Positions 15,501 to 22,256 of a stretch of 64,000 nucleotides of DNA are shown here, one piece after another. The stretch is taken from contig NZ_AOLQ01000007.1 in the NCBI RefSeq assembly GCF_000337775.1, positions 124,001-188,000 of the forward strand. The letters run 5' to 3'. The translations under genes and the position numbers were made by a program. The notes beneath the pieces were generated by a model. That model was not told the origin of the DNA. It did not search any database and saw only the letters and a program-made list of their open reading frames with translations. How positions within the stretch are numbered: the stretch's first letter is position 1; every line of letters begins with the position of its first letter. The DNA is from Haloarcula vallismortis ATCC 29715. GTDB taxonomy: Archaea; Halobacteriota; Halobacteria; Halobacteriales; Haloarculaceae.

Positions 15501-17404
15501 CGCGCCCGTCGCTGGATCGCCCGCTCGACGAACTCCGCTGGGAGCTCATCGATCTCGCCGGCCTGAACCGCCCAGAGGTTGGCGTAGAGGCCATCGGCGG
15601 AAAGCAGTTCGTCGTGGGACCCCCGTTCGACGATGCGGCCGTCCTCGACGACGAGAATCGTGTCTGCGTCTTTCACCGTCGAGAGGCGGTGCGCGATGGC
15701 GAATGTGGTCCGGTCGGCGGTCAGGTCGTCGAGCGACCGCTGGATGAGCATCTCCGTCTCCGTGTCCACGTCGCTGGTCGCCTCGTCGAGGATGAGGACC
15801 TCCGGGTCTTTCAGGATCGCCCGCGCGATGGCGATGCGCTGGCGCTGGCCGCCCGAGAGTTTGACGCCCCGTTCGCCGACCATCGTGTCGTAACCGTCCG
15901 GAAGATTGCGGACGAACTGGTCAGCTTCGGCAGCCTCCGCAGCGGCGACGATCTCCTCGTCGGTGGCGTCGAACGTCCCGTAGGCGATGTTCTCGCGGAC
16001 GGTACCATAGAAGAGGAACGTCTCCTGGCTGACGTAGCCGATAGCTCGCCTGATGCTCTGGATCTGGACGTCCCGGACGTTCTGGCCGTCGATGCGGACC
16101 GCGCCGGCGTCTACGTCGTACATTCGGAGCAGGAGCTTCAACACGGTGGATTTCCCCGCGCCGGTCGGGCCGACGAGGGCGACCGTCTCGCCGCCGTCGG
16201 CCTCGAAGGAGATATCTGAGAGCACCGGATCGTCGTCGCTGTCGTAGGAGAACGACACGTCGTCGTACTCGACTCGCCCCTCGGTCACGGCAAGTGGTGG
16301 TGCGTCCTCGGCCTCTTCGAGGCGGCCAGGGGTGTCCATCAGCCCGAACACGCGCTCGGCGGAGGCGTAGGCCCTTTGGTACATGTTGATGATCTGCCCG
16401 AACTGCGCCATCGGCCAGACGAAGCGCTGGGTGTAGATGATGAAGGCGACGAACTGCCCGGGCGAGAGACTCGCCGTCAGCGGCCCCGGCGGCTGGCCGA
16501 CGACCATGAGACCGCCGACGACGAACGTCGCCACGAACCCCAGCCCGGACACCAGCCTGAGCCCAGGGAAGAAAGTGATGCGCGTCTCGATTGCGTCCCA
16601 GTTAGCGTCGAGGTAGTCCTCAGAGGTGTCTTCGACCCGGTCGGCCTCGTACGGTTCGGTGTTTGCCGTCTTGATTATCTGGATGCCGCTGAGATTGTTT
16701 TCGAGCCTGGAGTTGAGTTTCCCGACGGTCGACCGCACTTCGGCGTATTTCGGCTGGATCGTTTCGATGAACCGCTTGGTGAACACGGCGATGAGTGGCA
16801 CCGGCAGGAGGGCCACGAGCGCCAGTTGCCAGTTCATGTAGAACAGATACGCGGCGATGCCGACGACCATGATAATCATCCGCGAGGCGGAGTTCAGGCC
16901 GTCGTTGAGGAATTTCTCCAGCCGGTTCACGTCGTTCGACAGAACGGACATCATTTCGCCGGTCTGCTTGTCGGCGAAGAAGTCCATGTTCAGCCGTTGC
17001 ATCGTCTCGTAGGTGTCCGTCCGCAGGGCGTGCTGGACGTGCTGGGCGAACTTGTTCCAGCCCCAGTTGCGACTCCAGTGGAAGACGGCCCCGAGGCCAA
17101 AGGACGCGGCGATAATGCCCGCCGTAAGCCACAACTGTGCCCCTTGCTCGCCAGGGAGGAGGCTGTCGGGCACCAGAAAGAGACTGTAGGCGGTTTGCTG
17201 CTGAATGACGGCGTCGATAGCCAGCGCTAAGAGGAGCGGCGGCAGCAGGTCCAGCATCCGAGCCACGATAGAACTGAACAGGCCGACGACGAACGCTATC
17301 CACTGGCCCCGACCGTAGCCGGTGAACAGTCGGAGCATCGGCCGGTCGACGCGATCTCTGGCGTCCTCGAACACGTCGTCGTCCGAACCCGCGTCGAAAT
17401 CCAT
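15482..17404 (-). CDS. ABC exporter, fused permease and ATPase
   Basis: The 640-residue half-transporter has an N-terminal exporter-type membrane domain (six helices, about residues 30-330) and a nucleotide-binding domain. The latter shows Walker A GPTGAGKST, Q-loop YVSQETFLF, signature LSGGQRQRIAIARAI, Walker B VLILDEATSDVD and the H-loop in AIAHRLST. It would act as a homodimer, exporting a lipid, drug or peptide; the substrate is not evident. ATG 17404 (MDFDAGSDDDVFEDARDRVD) is preferred to upstream 17431. It ends in repeated spacer DNA. Confidence 0.9.
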   Translation of the reverse strand: MDFDAGSDDDVFEDARDRVDRPMLRLFTGYGRGQWIAFVVGLFSSIVARMLDLLPPLLLALAIDAVIQQQTAYSLFLVPDSLLPGEQGAQLWLTAGIIAASFGLGAVFHWSRNWGWNKFAQHVQHALRTDTYETMQRLNMDFFADKQTGEMMSVLSNDVNRLEKFLNDGLNSASRMIIMVVGIAAYLFYMNWQLALVALLPVPLIAVFTKRFIETIQPKYAEVRSTVGKLNSRLENNLSGIQIIKTANTEPYEADRVEDTSEDYLDANWDAIETRITFFPGLRLVSGLGFVATFVVGGLMVVGQPPGPLTASLSPGQFVAFIIYTQRFVWPMAQFGQIINMYQRAYASAERVFGLMDTPGRLEEAEDAPPLAVTEGRVEYDDVSFSYDSDDDPVLSDISFEADGGETVALVGPTGAGKSTVLKLLLRMYDVDAGAVRIDGQNVRDVQIQSIRRAIGYVSQETFLFYGTVRENIAYGTFDATDEEIVAAAEAAEADQFVRNLPDGYDTMVGERGVKLSGGQRQRIAIARAILKDPEVLILDEATSDVDTETEMLIQRSLDDLTADRTTFAIAHRLSTVKDADTILVVEDGRIVERGSHDELLSADGLYANLWAVQAGEIDELPAEFVERAIQRRARTDADD

Positions 17405-17443
17405 TATCGAATTCAGGGGCTGAACCCGCAAAAGGCCGTCGGG

Positions 17444-18031
17444 CTACGTGGCTTCGGGCGGCAGTTCGACCCGGTCACCGACCTCGACGCCGGTCCGGTT
17501 GGTCCACCCGCGGTTCACTTCGAGGACGTACTTGCCCTGCCCCTCGTAGCCCGTCAGGTTACTTTCGCTGGTCCCCTCTGGTGGGAGCGGCGCGTGGTGA
17601 ATAGTGGTGATGGTGCCGTTGGCGTCGATGAAGATGATGTCGAGTGGAAACGACATGTTCCGCATGACGTAGGTGTGCTGGCCTTCCTCCTCGTGGACGA
17701 ACAGCATCCCTTCGTTGGGCCCCAGCGACTCCGTCTCGCTCAGTCCGACGTACCGCTGATTGAACGTTTGTGCGATGCGAACTTCTACCGTGCCAAGCGG
17801 TTCCCCCGCCTCTTTTTCACGCACCGCGACGGTCGTTCCCGGCGTCGAAGCATCCGTCTCGGGCTGTGTCGCAGTCGTCGCCGCTTCCTCCGACCCCTCC
17901 CGGACCGTCACTGTTCCCTCCTCGTACTCGCCGGTCCCGAGCACCTCGACCCAGAGCCCGGTCTGGAGGACCACAGCAGCGGCGACAAGCAGGCCGACGA
18001 GTCCGAGGACAATCACAGCGGGGCGCTGCAT
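17444..18031 (-). CDS. DUF192 protein with N-terminal membrane anchor
   Basis: The 195-residue product starts MQRPAVIVLGLVGLLVAAAV, a single signal-anchor helix. A Thr/Glu-rich linker follows (about 35-75), then a DUF192 domain: TVEVRIAQTFNQRYVGLS, GMLFVHEEEGQHTYVMRNM, PLDIIFID and KYVLEVNRGW. DUF192 proteins are small beta-barrels of unknown function, usually exported. The gene lies 39 bases upstream of the ABC exporter on the same strand and may be co-transcribed with it. Confidence 0.87.
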   Translation of the reverse strand: MQRPAVIVLGLVGLLVAAAVVLQTGLWVEVLGTGEYEEGTVTVREGSEEAATTATQPETDASTPGTTVAVREKEAGEPLGTVEVRIAQTFNQRYVGLSETESLGPNEGMLFVHEEEGQHTYVMRNMSFPLDIIFIDANGTITTIHHAPLPPEGTSESNLTGYEGQGKYVLEVNRGWTNRTGVEVGDRVELPPEAT

Positions 18032-18128
18032 ACCCCGTGTGAGGGGCAGGCCGTGGGTAATACTGTCGGTGCCCACTGTCGACCGAGAGAGAAAGCGTTA
18101 TTCCTGCCGATGGAAAACGGTGGGATAC

Positions 18129-18202
18129 GGGTCCGTGGTCTAGTTGGTTATGACGTGGCCTTTACAAGGCCGAGGCCGGTGGTTCGAATCCGCCCGGACC
18201 CA
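18129..18202 (+). tRNA. tRNA-Val (TAC)
   Basis: The cloverleaf shows acceptor stem GGGTCCG/CGGACCC, D-arm GTCTAGTTGGTTATGAC, an anticodon stem TGGCC/GGCCG around TTTACAA (anticodon TAC), T-arm CGGTGGTTCGAATCCGCC and discriminator A. No intron is seen. The 14-base T-arm core recurs 110 bases downstream. Confidence 0.93.
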
Positions 18203-18465
18203 CTTCTGACACCGGCTGCGACGAGTGTAACGAGGAGCCAGCGGTGTCTGTGTGGAACAGCGGATTCGATTCCTGCCAGTCGCGCGCAACGCAGTGAGTA
18301 CGTCTGGCTTCGGTTCGAATCCGCCGGGAGAGTACTCTCCCGAGCCCTCGTTCGCTTCGCTCGCAAGGACGCCCGGATCGATAAATTCTATCGCGGCCAC
18401 TCGTGAGCGGCGAGTCCAACCCCAGAGATCAGGGCTTCTATCTCGATTGATAGTCGCCCGTAACC
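18203..18465. other. Spacer after tRNA-Val with tRNA T-arm copy and palindromes
   Basis: No protein gene is convincing here. The 14 bases GGTTCGAATCCGCC at 18312-18325 repeat the T-arm of the adjacent tRNA-Val, and a weaker T-arm-like GGATTCGATTCCTGCC lies at about 18260. A perfect 18-bp palindrome and small inverted repeats follow (CGATA/TATCG near 18375; CTATC/GATAG near 18440). This looks like the scar of past integrations at the tRNA, with most of the insert lost; that history is inferred. Confidence 0.45.
18325..18342. repeat. Perfect 18-bp palindrome
   Basis: CGGGAGAGTACTCTCCCG is fully self-complementary and directly abuts the copied tRNA-Val T-arm. It could be a protein-binding site, a recombination core or a cruciform; nothing in the neighbourhood decides between these. 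Confidence 0.6.
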
Positions 18466-18472
18466 CATATAT
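18466..18472 (+). promoter_or_regulatory. TATA box for the 39-aa zinc protein
   Basis: CATATAT is centred 27 bases before ATG 18496, the spacing of an archaeal leaderless promoter. It is the main support that the very short downstream gene is expressed. Confidence 0.55.
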
Positions 18473-18495
18473 CCGGAGTGGTGGTACTGCGTGGC

Positions 18496-18615
18496 ATGAT
18501 AGATGGTTCGACGTGTCCGGCCTGCAACGGGCACGTTTCGACGACCAATGGCACTGAGTACGAATGCGACGACTGCGGCGAGACGTTCGATAGCGCGGAC
18601 CTATTTCTCCCGTAA
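18496..18615 (+). CDS. Zinc-ribbon microprotein, 39 aa
   Basis: The frame encodes 39 residues: MIDGSTCPACNGHVSTTNG, then TEYECDDCGETFD and an ADLFLP tail. Two CxxC pairs (CPAC and CDDC) separated by 15 residues form a complete zinc ribbon like those of known haloarchaeal zinc microproteins. The TATA box at the leaderless distance supports the start. Such proteins are often involved in stress, biofilm or swarming phenotypes, but no role can be assigned here. It lies between tRNA-Val and tRNA-Phe. Confidence 0.75.
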   Translation: MIDGSTCPACNGHVSTTNGTEYECDDCGETFDSADLFLP

Positions 18616-18704
18616 CCGGCAGTCGAGTTCGCCGGCAGGTCCCACAGAACCTGCGCTTGCTTTCGAAATGCTTTTTTCTACCCTCGCCATCGCTTGGAGT
18701 GCAC

Positions 18705-18778
18705 GCCGCCTTAGCTCAGACTGGGAGAGCACTCGACTGAAGATCGAGCTGTCCCCGGTTCAAATCCGGGAGGCGGCA
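18705..18778 (+). tRNA. tRNA-Phe (GAA)
   Basis: The acceptor stem is GCCGCCT/AGGCGGC. The D-arm is GCTCAGACTGGGAGAGC. The anticodon stem CTCGA/TCGAG encloses CTGAAGA (anticodon GAA). The T-arm is CCCGGTTCAAATCCGGG, with discriminator A. No intron is seen. Confidence 0.94.
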
Positions 18779-19096
18779 TTTTCCCGCGAACAAAGTGAAC
18801 AGTGAAAACACTCCCAAGCCGATTGGACGAGGCCAGAAGAGCGGAGTGAGCGTTTCTAGACGGGGTTAGCGCTCCAAGACCCGACACGCCACCTTTTCAC
18901 ATTCGCTAGAAGCGAACCACTCGGCAGCAAAAGTGGGTAGAAGAGTCGGCGGTCCCACCGATACCGCCCGGTGAGACCGTTACTCGTTTCGCTTGTCACA
19001 GGCCGTGGATTCTCTGTGACCCCGTCCACACGTCAGTGGATGAGGAAGAGTGACCCGAACATATTTCTACAGTGGAATCAGTGACGAAACAAGGTC
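18779..19096. other. 318-base gene-free spacer with serial hairpins
   Basis: I find no coding frame with gene character between tRNA-Phe and the methyltransferase. The spacer holds several short inverted repeats in a row: TTCGCT/AGCGAA (18902-18916); GGTC-CACCG/CGGTG-GACC with one mismatch (18951-18978); GTCACAG/CTGTGAC (18995-19020); TCCAC/GTGGA (19025-19040). The row of stems could mark a structured RNA or decayed mobile DNA. CATATTTC near 19059 may be the TATA box of the next gene. Confidence 0.4.
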
Positions 19097-19738
19097 ATGG
19101 CCAGGGGCGATATTCAGTTCCATCCAGTCGTTGCGGCACTCTACGACCCCATACAGTGGTACTTCGAGCGGTGTCAGGTCCCGGAGCATCGAGAGTATCT
19201 GGCGGCTGGACTGGACGGGGCGGTTCTCGAAATCGGCCCCGGAACCGGGCCGATGCTGCCGTACTACGAGTCAGAGGCCGAGGCGACGGCATCATTTCAT
19301 GCTGTCGAGCCGGACCCGGGGATGTGGCAGCGAGCAGCGGAGAAAATCGCGGACAGCACGGTCGAAATGGCACTGGTCAGTGGCCGCGGCGAAACGTTGC
19401 CGTACAATGACAATACCTTCGACTACGTTGTTGAGTGTGGGGTGTGCTGTTCAGTGTCGACTATCGATCCGATGCTCGCAGAGATAGCCCGAGTGCTCCG
19501 GCCCGACGGAGAGTTTCGGTTTCTGGACCACATCCGGTCGGACGGGTGGGTCGGTCGGAGTCAGGACCTGTTGACGCCGCTGTGGCGCAGAATCGGCGGG
19601 AACTGCCACCTGAATCGGCGTCTGCGGCCGAGAATTAGGGCATCAGACCACCTCCAGTTGACCGAGTGTACGACGCCGACGATTGGTATCTGGCCGATTC
19701 GCGAGTTCGCTCGCGGGACCGCGACAGCGAGCGATTAG
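19097..19738 (+). CDS. Class I SAM-dependent methyltransferase
   Basis: The 213-residue protein has the SAM-binding motif VLEIGPGTGPMLPYY at about residues 43-57, the acidic VEPDP at the end of the second strand, and LRPDGEFRFLDHI for the later strands. This is the fold of UbiE/ubiquinone-type methyltransferases. The substrate could be a quinone, lipid or small molecule; no operon partner helps. ATG 19097 opens the family-like N-terminus MARGDIQFHPVVAALYD. Confidence 0.85.
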   Translation: MARGDIQFHPVVAALYDPIQWYFERCQVPEHREYLAAGLDGAVLEIGPGTGPMLPYYESEAEATASFHAVEPDPGMWQRAAEKIADSTVEMALVSGRGETLPYNDNTFDYVVECGVCCSVSTIDPMLAEIARVLRPDGEFRFLDHIRSDGWVGRSQDLLTPLWRRIGGNCHLNRRLRPRIRASDHLQLTECTTPTIGIWPIREFARGTATASD

Positions 19739-19809
19739 GCGGCGATCCTGCATTGCCCCGGGCAGTTCGACACAATCGCCGGAACAGGTAATTCCGTGGC
19801 GACGAGTGC

Positions 19810-20379
19810 ATGGGTATGACAGCAGAACCAGCACACGAGCAGATGGAGCGCCACGAGAGTTTGACAGCCGAACTTGCAGACCTCAGTGCAGAGCGGGACG
19901 CCGTGGCGGCATCGGTACAGGACCAGCTTGCTGACGCGGTTTCGGCGGCGATAGCAGAAGCGGGCACGAACGTTGGGAGTCTCGGCCAGTCCAAAGACGG
20001 CAAGCGGTTTCGGTTCGAGGCGCGACTCGACCGGGCAGCGCTGGTGGCGGCGGTCACGGAAACGTTGCCGGACGGGTTCGTCGTCTCGCACGTCAACGAA
20101 GACGGGACGCTGAGCGTGGACTGGACCGGCGACGGCACCACGCCGTCGAAGCGGGAACATGGGGCTATCCTGAAAGCCATCATCGCGGAGGAGACGGAGA
20201 CAGACAGCGACGGCTTCATCGAGTCCGTGCCCAGCCGCGACCGCGTGCTGGCGCGGGCGGTGGAACTGGACATCGACGAGAGTGACGCGGCAGACCGCCT
20301 CAGCCGGCTGGCGACGCTGGACGTGGTGGATATCGCGGACGATGGGGTCTATCCCGACGAGAACTTCTCGCGGTACTAG
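19810..20379 (+). CDS. Hypothetical haloarchaeal protein with N-terminal coiled coil
   Basis: The 189-residue protein starts MGMTAEPAHEQ (a second ATG lies at 19816) and has an N-terminal helix of heptad character (about 10-60). A mixed alpha/beta middle follows (FRFEARLDRAALVAAVTETL), then a C-terminal region that may be a small winged helix (VPSRDRVLARAVELDIDESD). I do not recognise the family. It is acidic and presumably cytoplasmic. It is followed on the same strand by a small PRC-like protein gene. Confidence 0.65.
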   Translation: MGMTAEPAHEQMERHESLTAELADLSAERDAVAASVQDQLADAVSAAIAEAGTNVGSLGQSKDGKRFRFEARLDRAALVAAVTETLPDGFVVSHVNEDGTLSVDWTGDGTTPSKREHGAILKAIIAEETETDSDGFIESVPSRDRVLARAVELDIDESDAADRLSRLATLDVVDIADDGVYPDENFSRY

Positions 20380-20484
20380 CGAGCGAGAGTGGATGCAAGT
20401 CGACGGCAGGCGACAGAAACATCGGGGGTCGGCGTCGGCGTGACCGACGTTTATTACTTGGTACAGTCAGTGGTGTCAGTCGGA

Positions 20485-20730
20485 ATGGCAGTATTATCGA
20501 CAGAAGACGAGGGGAAGTTCCTCATGGACGCTCAGGGAGAACAGATCGGCATTGTGACAGAAGTTGACCCGAAAGAACAGGTCGCGTACGTCGAACCGGA
20601 CCCGGACCTCACCGAGGCTTGGGTGCAGGGACTCGGGTTCGGTGACGCCGACGAGGACGACATCGAGGTCGCGGCCGACGCCATCGGGACGATAACCGAC
20701 AGCGAACTACGCGTGATTGTCGACCTGTAG
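20485..20730 (+). CDS. Small beta-barrel (PRC-like) protein, 81 aa
   Basis: From ATG 20485 the product is MAVLSTEDEGKFLMDAQGEQ, then IGIVTEVDPKEQVAYVEPDP. The pattern of a marker residue, Gly-x-x-x-Gly-x-Val and alternating strands resembles PRC-barrel modules, which bind RNA-processing or chromosome proteins. The assignment is tentative. The open frame extends to 20389, but a TATA-like TTTATTA near 20450 supports the later start. It ends immediately against the convergent methyltransferase gene with no spacer. Confidence 0.65.
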   Translation: MAVLSTEDEGKFLMDAQGEQIGIVTEVDPKEQVAYVEPDPDLTEAWVQGLGFGDADEDDIEVAADAIGTITDSELRVIVDL

Positions 20731-21405
20731 TCAGGCCACAGACTCGGGACGCTCGCCCACCACGAACGTCCACCATTTGACGAACTGCGTCCGTTCGTAG
20801 AAGTCGAGGAGCCGCGCCGACGCGTCCGACTCGGAGATACTCGCGAGCATCAGCGGCGAGCCGAGCGTCTGTTTCTCGACGACGTCGAACGGGCCGGAGA
20901 CGAGGTCGATGACGGCGTCCGCCGAGAGGTGGCCGTAGATATCTGTGTCTTCCTCCAGCAGGCCCAGTCGGAACGCGGCATCCTTGGTGAGTTTCCGGTA
21001 CAGCCCCGGCGTTCCTTCCAACAGGACCACGCGGCCGCCGGGGCGGAGCACACGAGCGGTTTCCTGAAGGATTTCGGGGCGGTCCGCGGGCGGAACGTGA
21101 TGGAGGAACCGGCGACCGACGACGGCAGCGAAGGAGTTGTCGGCGAACGGGAGCGCCCGGGCGTCGCCGGCCAGCGCCGGCTGGGGAACGGTGTCGACAT
21201 TGGACGGCCAGCCTTCGAGTCCGACATCGGCCCGGGGGTGCATATGCTGGCCGAACGCGATTTCGAGGGTTCGGCCGACCGGAAGCTGCTCGGCGATCAG
21301 GGCGTCGTGTCGCTCGTAGATTCGGTGCAACAGCGGGTGTTTCCGGACGTTTCGCGGCCGCTCGACGATAGCGCCGTCCTGAACGTCCCAGGTCGCTTCG
21401 GACAT
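20731..21405 (-). CDS. Class I SAM-dependent methyltransferase
   Basis: The 224-residue protein shows a loose SAM motif RTLEIAFGQHMHPRADVGLE, then ALPFADNSFAAVVGRRFLHH and the post-motif VLRPGGRVVLLEGTPGLY. These order the methyltransferase fold as in UbiE/MenG-type enzymes. Motif I lacks the usual GxGxG (it reads AFGQHMHP), so cofactor binding may be altered. The substrate is unknown. Its stop abuts the stop of the convergent 81-aa gene. Confidence 0.78.
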   Translation of the reverse strand: MSEATWDVQDGAIVERPRNVRKHPLLHRIYERHDALIAEQLPVGRTLEIAFGQHMHPRADVGLEGWPSNVDTVPQPALAGDARALPFADNSFAAVVGRRFLHHVPPADRPEILQETARVLRPGGRVVLLEGTPGLYRKLTKDAAFRLGLLEEDTDIYGHLSADAVIDLVSGPFDVVEKQTLGSPLMLASISESDASARLLDFYERTQFVKWWTFVVGERPESVA

Positions 21406-21532
21406 GTTACGGCCTCACGACGTACAGTCGACGGCGGCGCTACGAGACTATAGAGAGGATAAGGACGTTTATACCGGAAGTAAGCAGCTGATGATAACAG
21501 ATTAATAGCCTGATAAAAGACGGCTGCGAACC

Positions 21533-22033
21533 CTATTCGATATCGATTCGACGCGAATCATCAGCGTCGTCCGCGCGCGGCAGCGTTATTTCGAGGACCC
21601 CGTTGTGGTAGGTGGCGGTGATGTCCTCGTCCACGACCGGCTCGGGAACGGTGACGTGTTCGGCAACCCGGCGGCTGTGTCGGCGAGCGCCGCCATCGGT
21701 GTCCTCTGTGACCGCGGTTTCACCCTGAATGCTGAGGACGCCGTCCACGAAGCGAACGACGAGTTCGTCTCGCTCGAAGCCCGGGAGGTCGACCATCACG
21801 GCGTATCCGTCGTCGGTCTCGTCGACGTGGAGGTTCGTGTCGATGCCGTGGCTGTGGTGGCGGTCTCGGCGTGCAGCCGTGGCTGGTCGGTCGGCGCGGG
21901 GCACCGGACTGTCGTCCATCCGGCGGCGCGAACTGGTGTCCATCAAGCGGCTCGGACTGTCCTCCAGCATTGTCTGTCGCGTCTGGGCGAAGAGTCGGAG
22001 CATCGTCTCGAACGGGTCGTTGCTGTGTGTCAT
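21533..22033 (-). CDS. Hsp20/alpha-crystallin family small heat-shock protein
   Basis: From ATG 22033 (MTHSNDPFETMLRLFAQTRQ) the 166-residue protein has a disordered Arg/Asp/Ser N-terminal region. An alpha-crystallin domain follows: LHVDETDDGYAVMVDLPGFERDELVV is split by me as two blocks, LHVDETDDGYAVMVDLPGF and ERDELVV; then VLSIQGE and the GVLEITLPR strand. It holds unfolding proteins as oligomers. A TATA-like GTATATAC sits only about 12 bases before this ATG, so the transcript may instead start inside the frame, with translation from ATG 22003. A second Hsp20 gene is at 45256. Confidence 0.87.
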   Translation of the reverse strand: MTHSNDPFETMLRLFAQTRQTMLEDSPSRLMDTSSRRRMDDSPVPRADRPATAARRDRHHSHGIDTNLHVDETDDGYAVMVDLPGFERDELVVRFVDGVLSIQGETAVTEDTDGGARRHSRRVAEHVTVPEPVVDEDITATYHNGVLEITLPRADDADDSRRIDIE

Positions 22034-22256
22034 AATCACCGTATATACGCTAGTACAGATAGTAACAGTTGCGTAACACGTGCTATCACGGTCGGACAGT
22101 CGAACGCGGGACGCCGGACGGCAGACAGCCGGATCGAAAGTGCGTGATGGGATACCGTAGCGGAACTGTTTTGACAGGCGTACAGCTAGAACAGCCATAG
22201 ATAACCGCCGAGTGCCCGGTCCGTCGGTGGCCGGGCGACTGGACACGAAACACACC

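Noticed and set aside
18140-18419. Minus-strand frames of 72-86 aa with SNHRP and GFEPPA segments
   Set aside because: These are classic false ORFs from translated tRNA and T-arm sequence.
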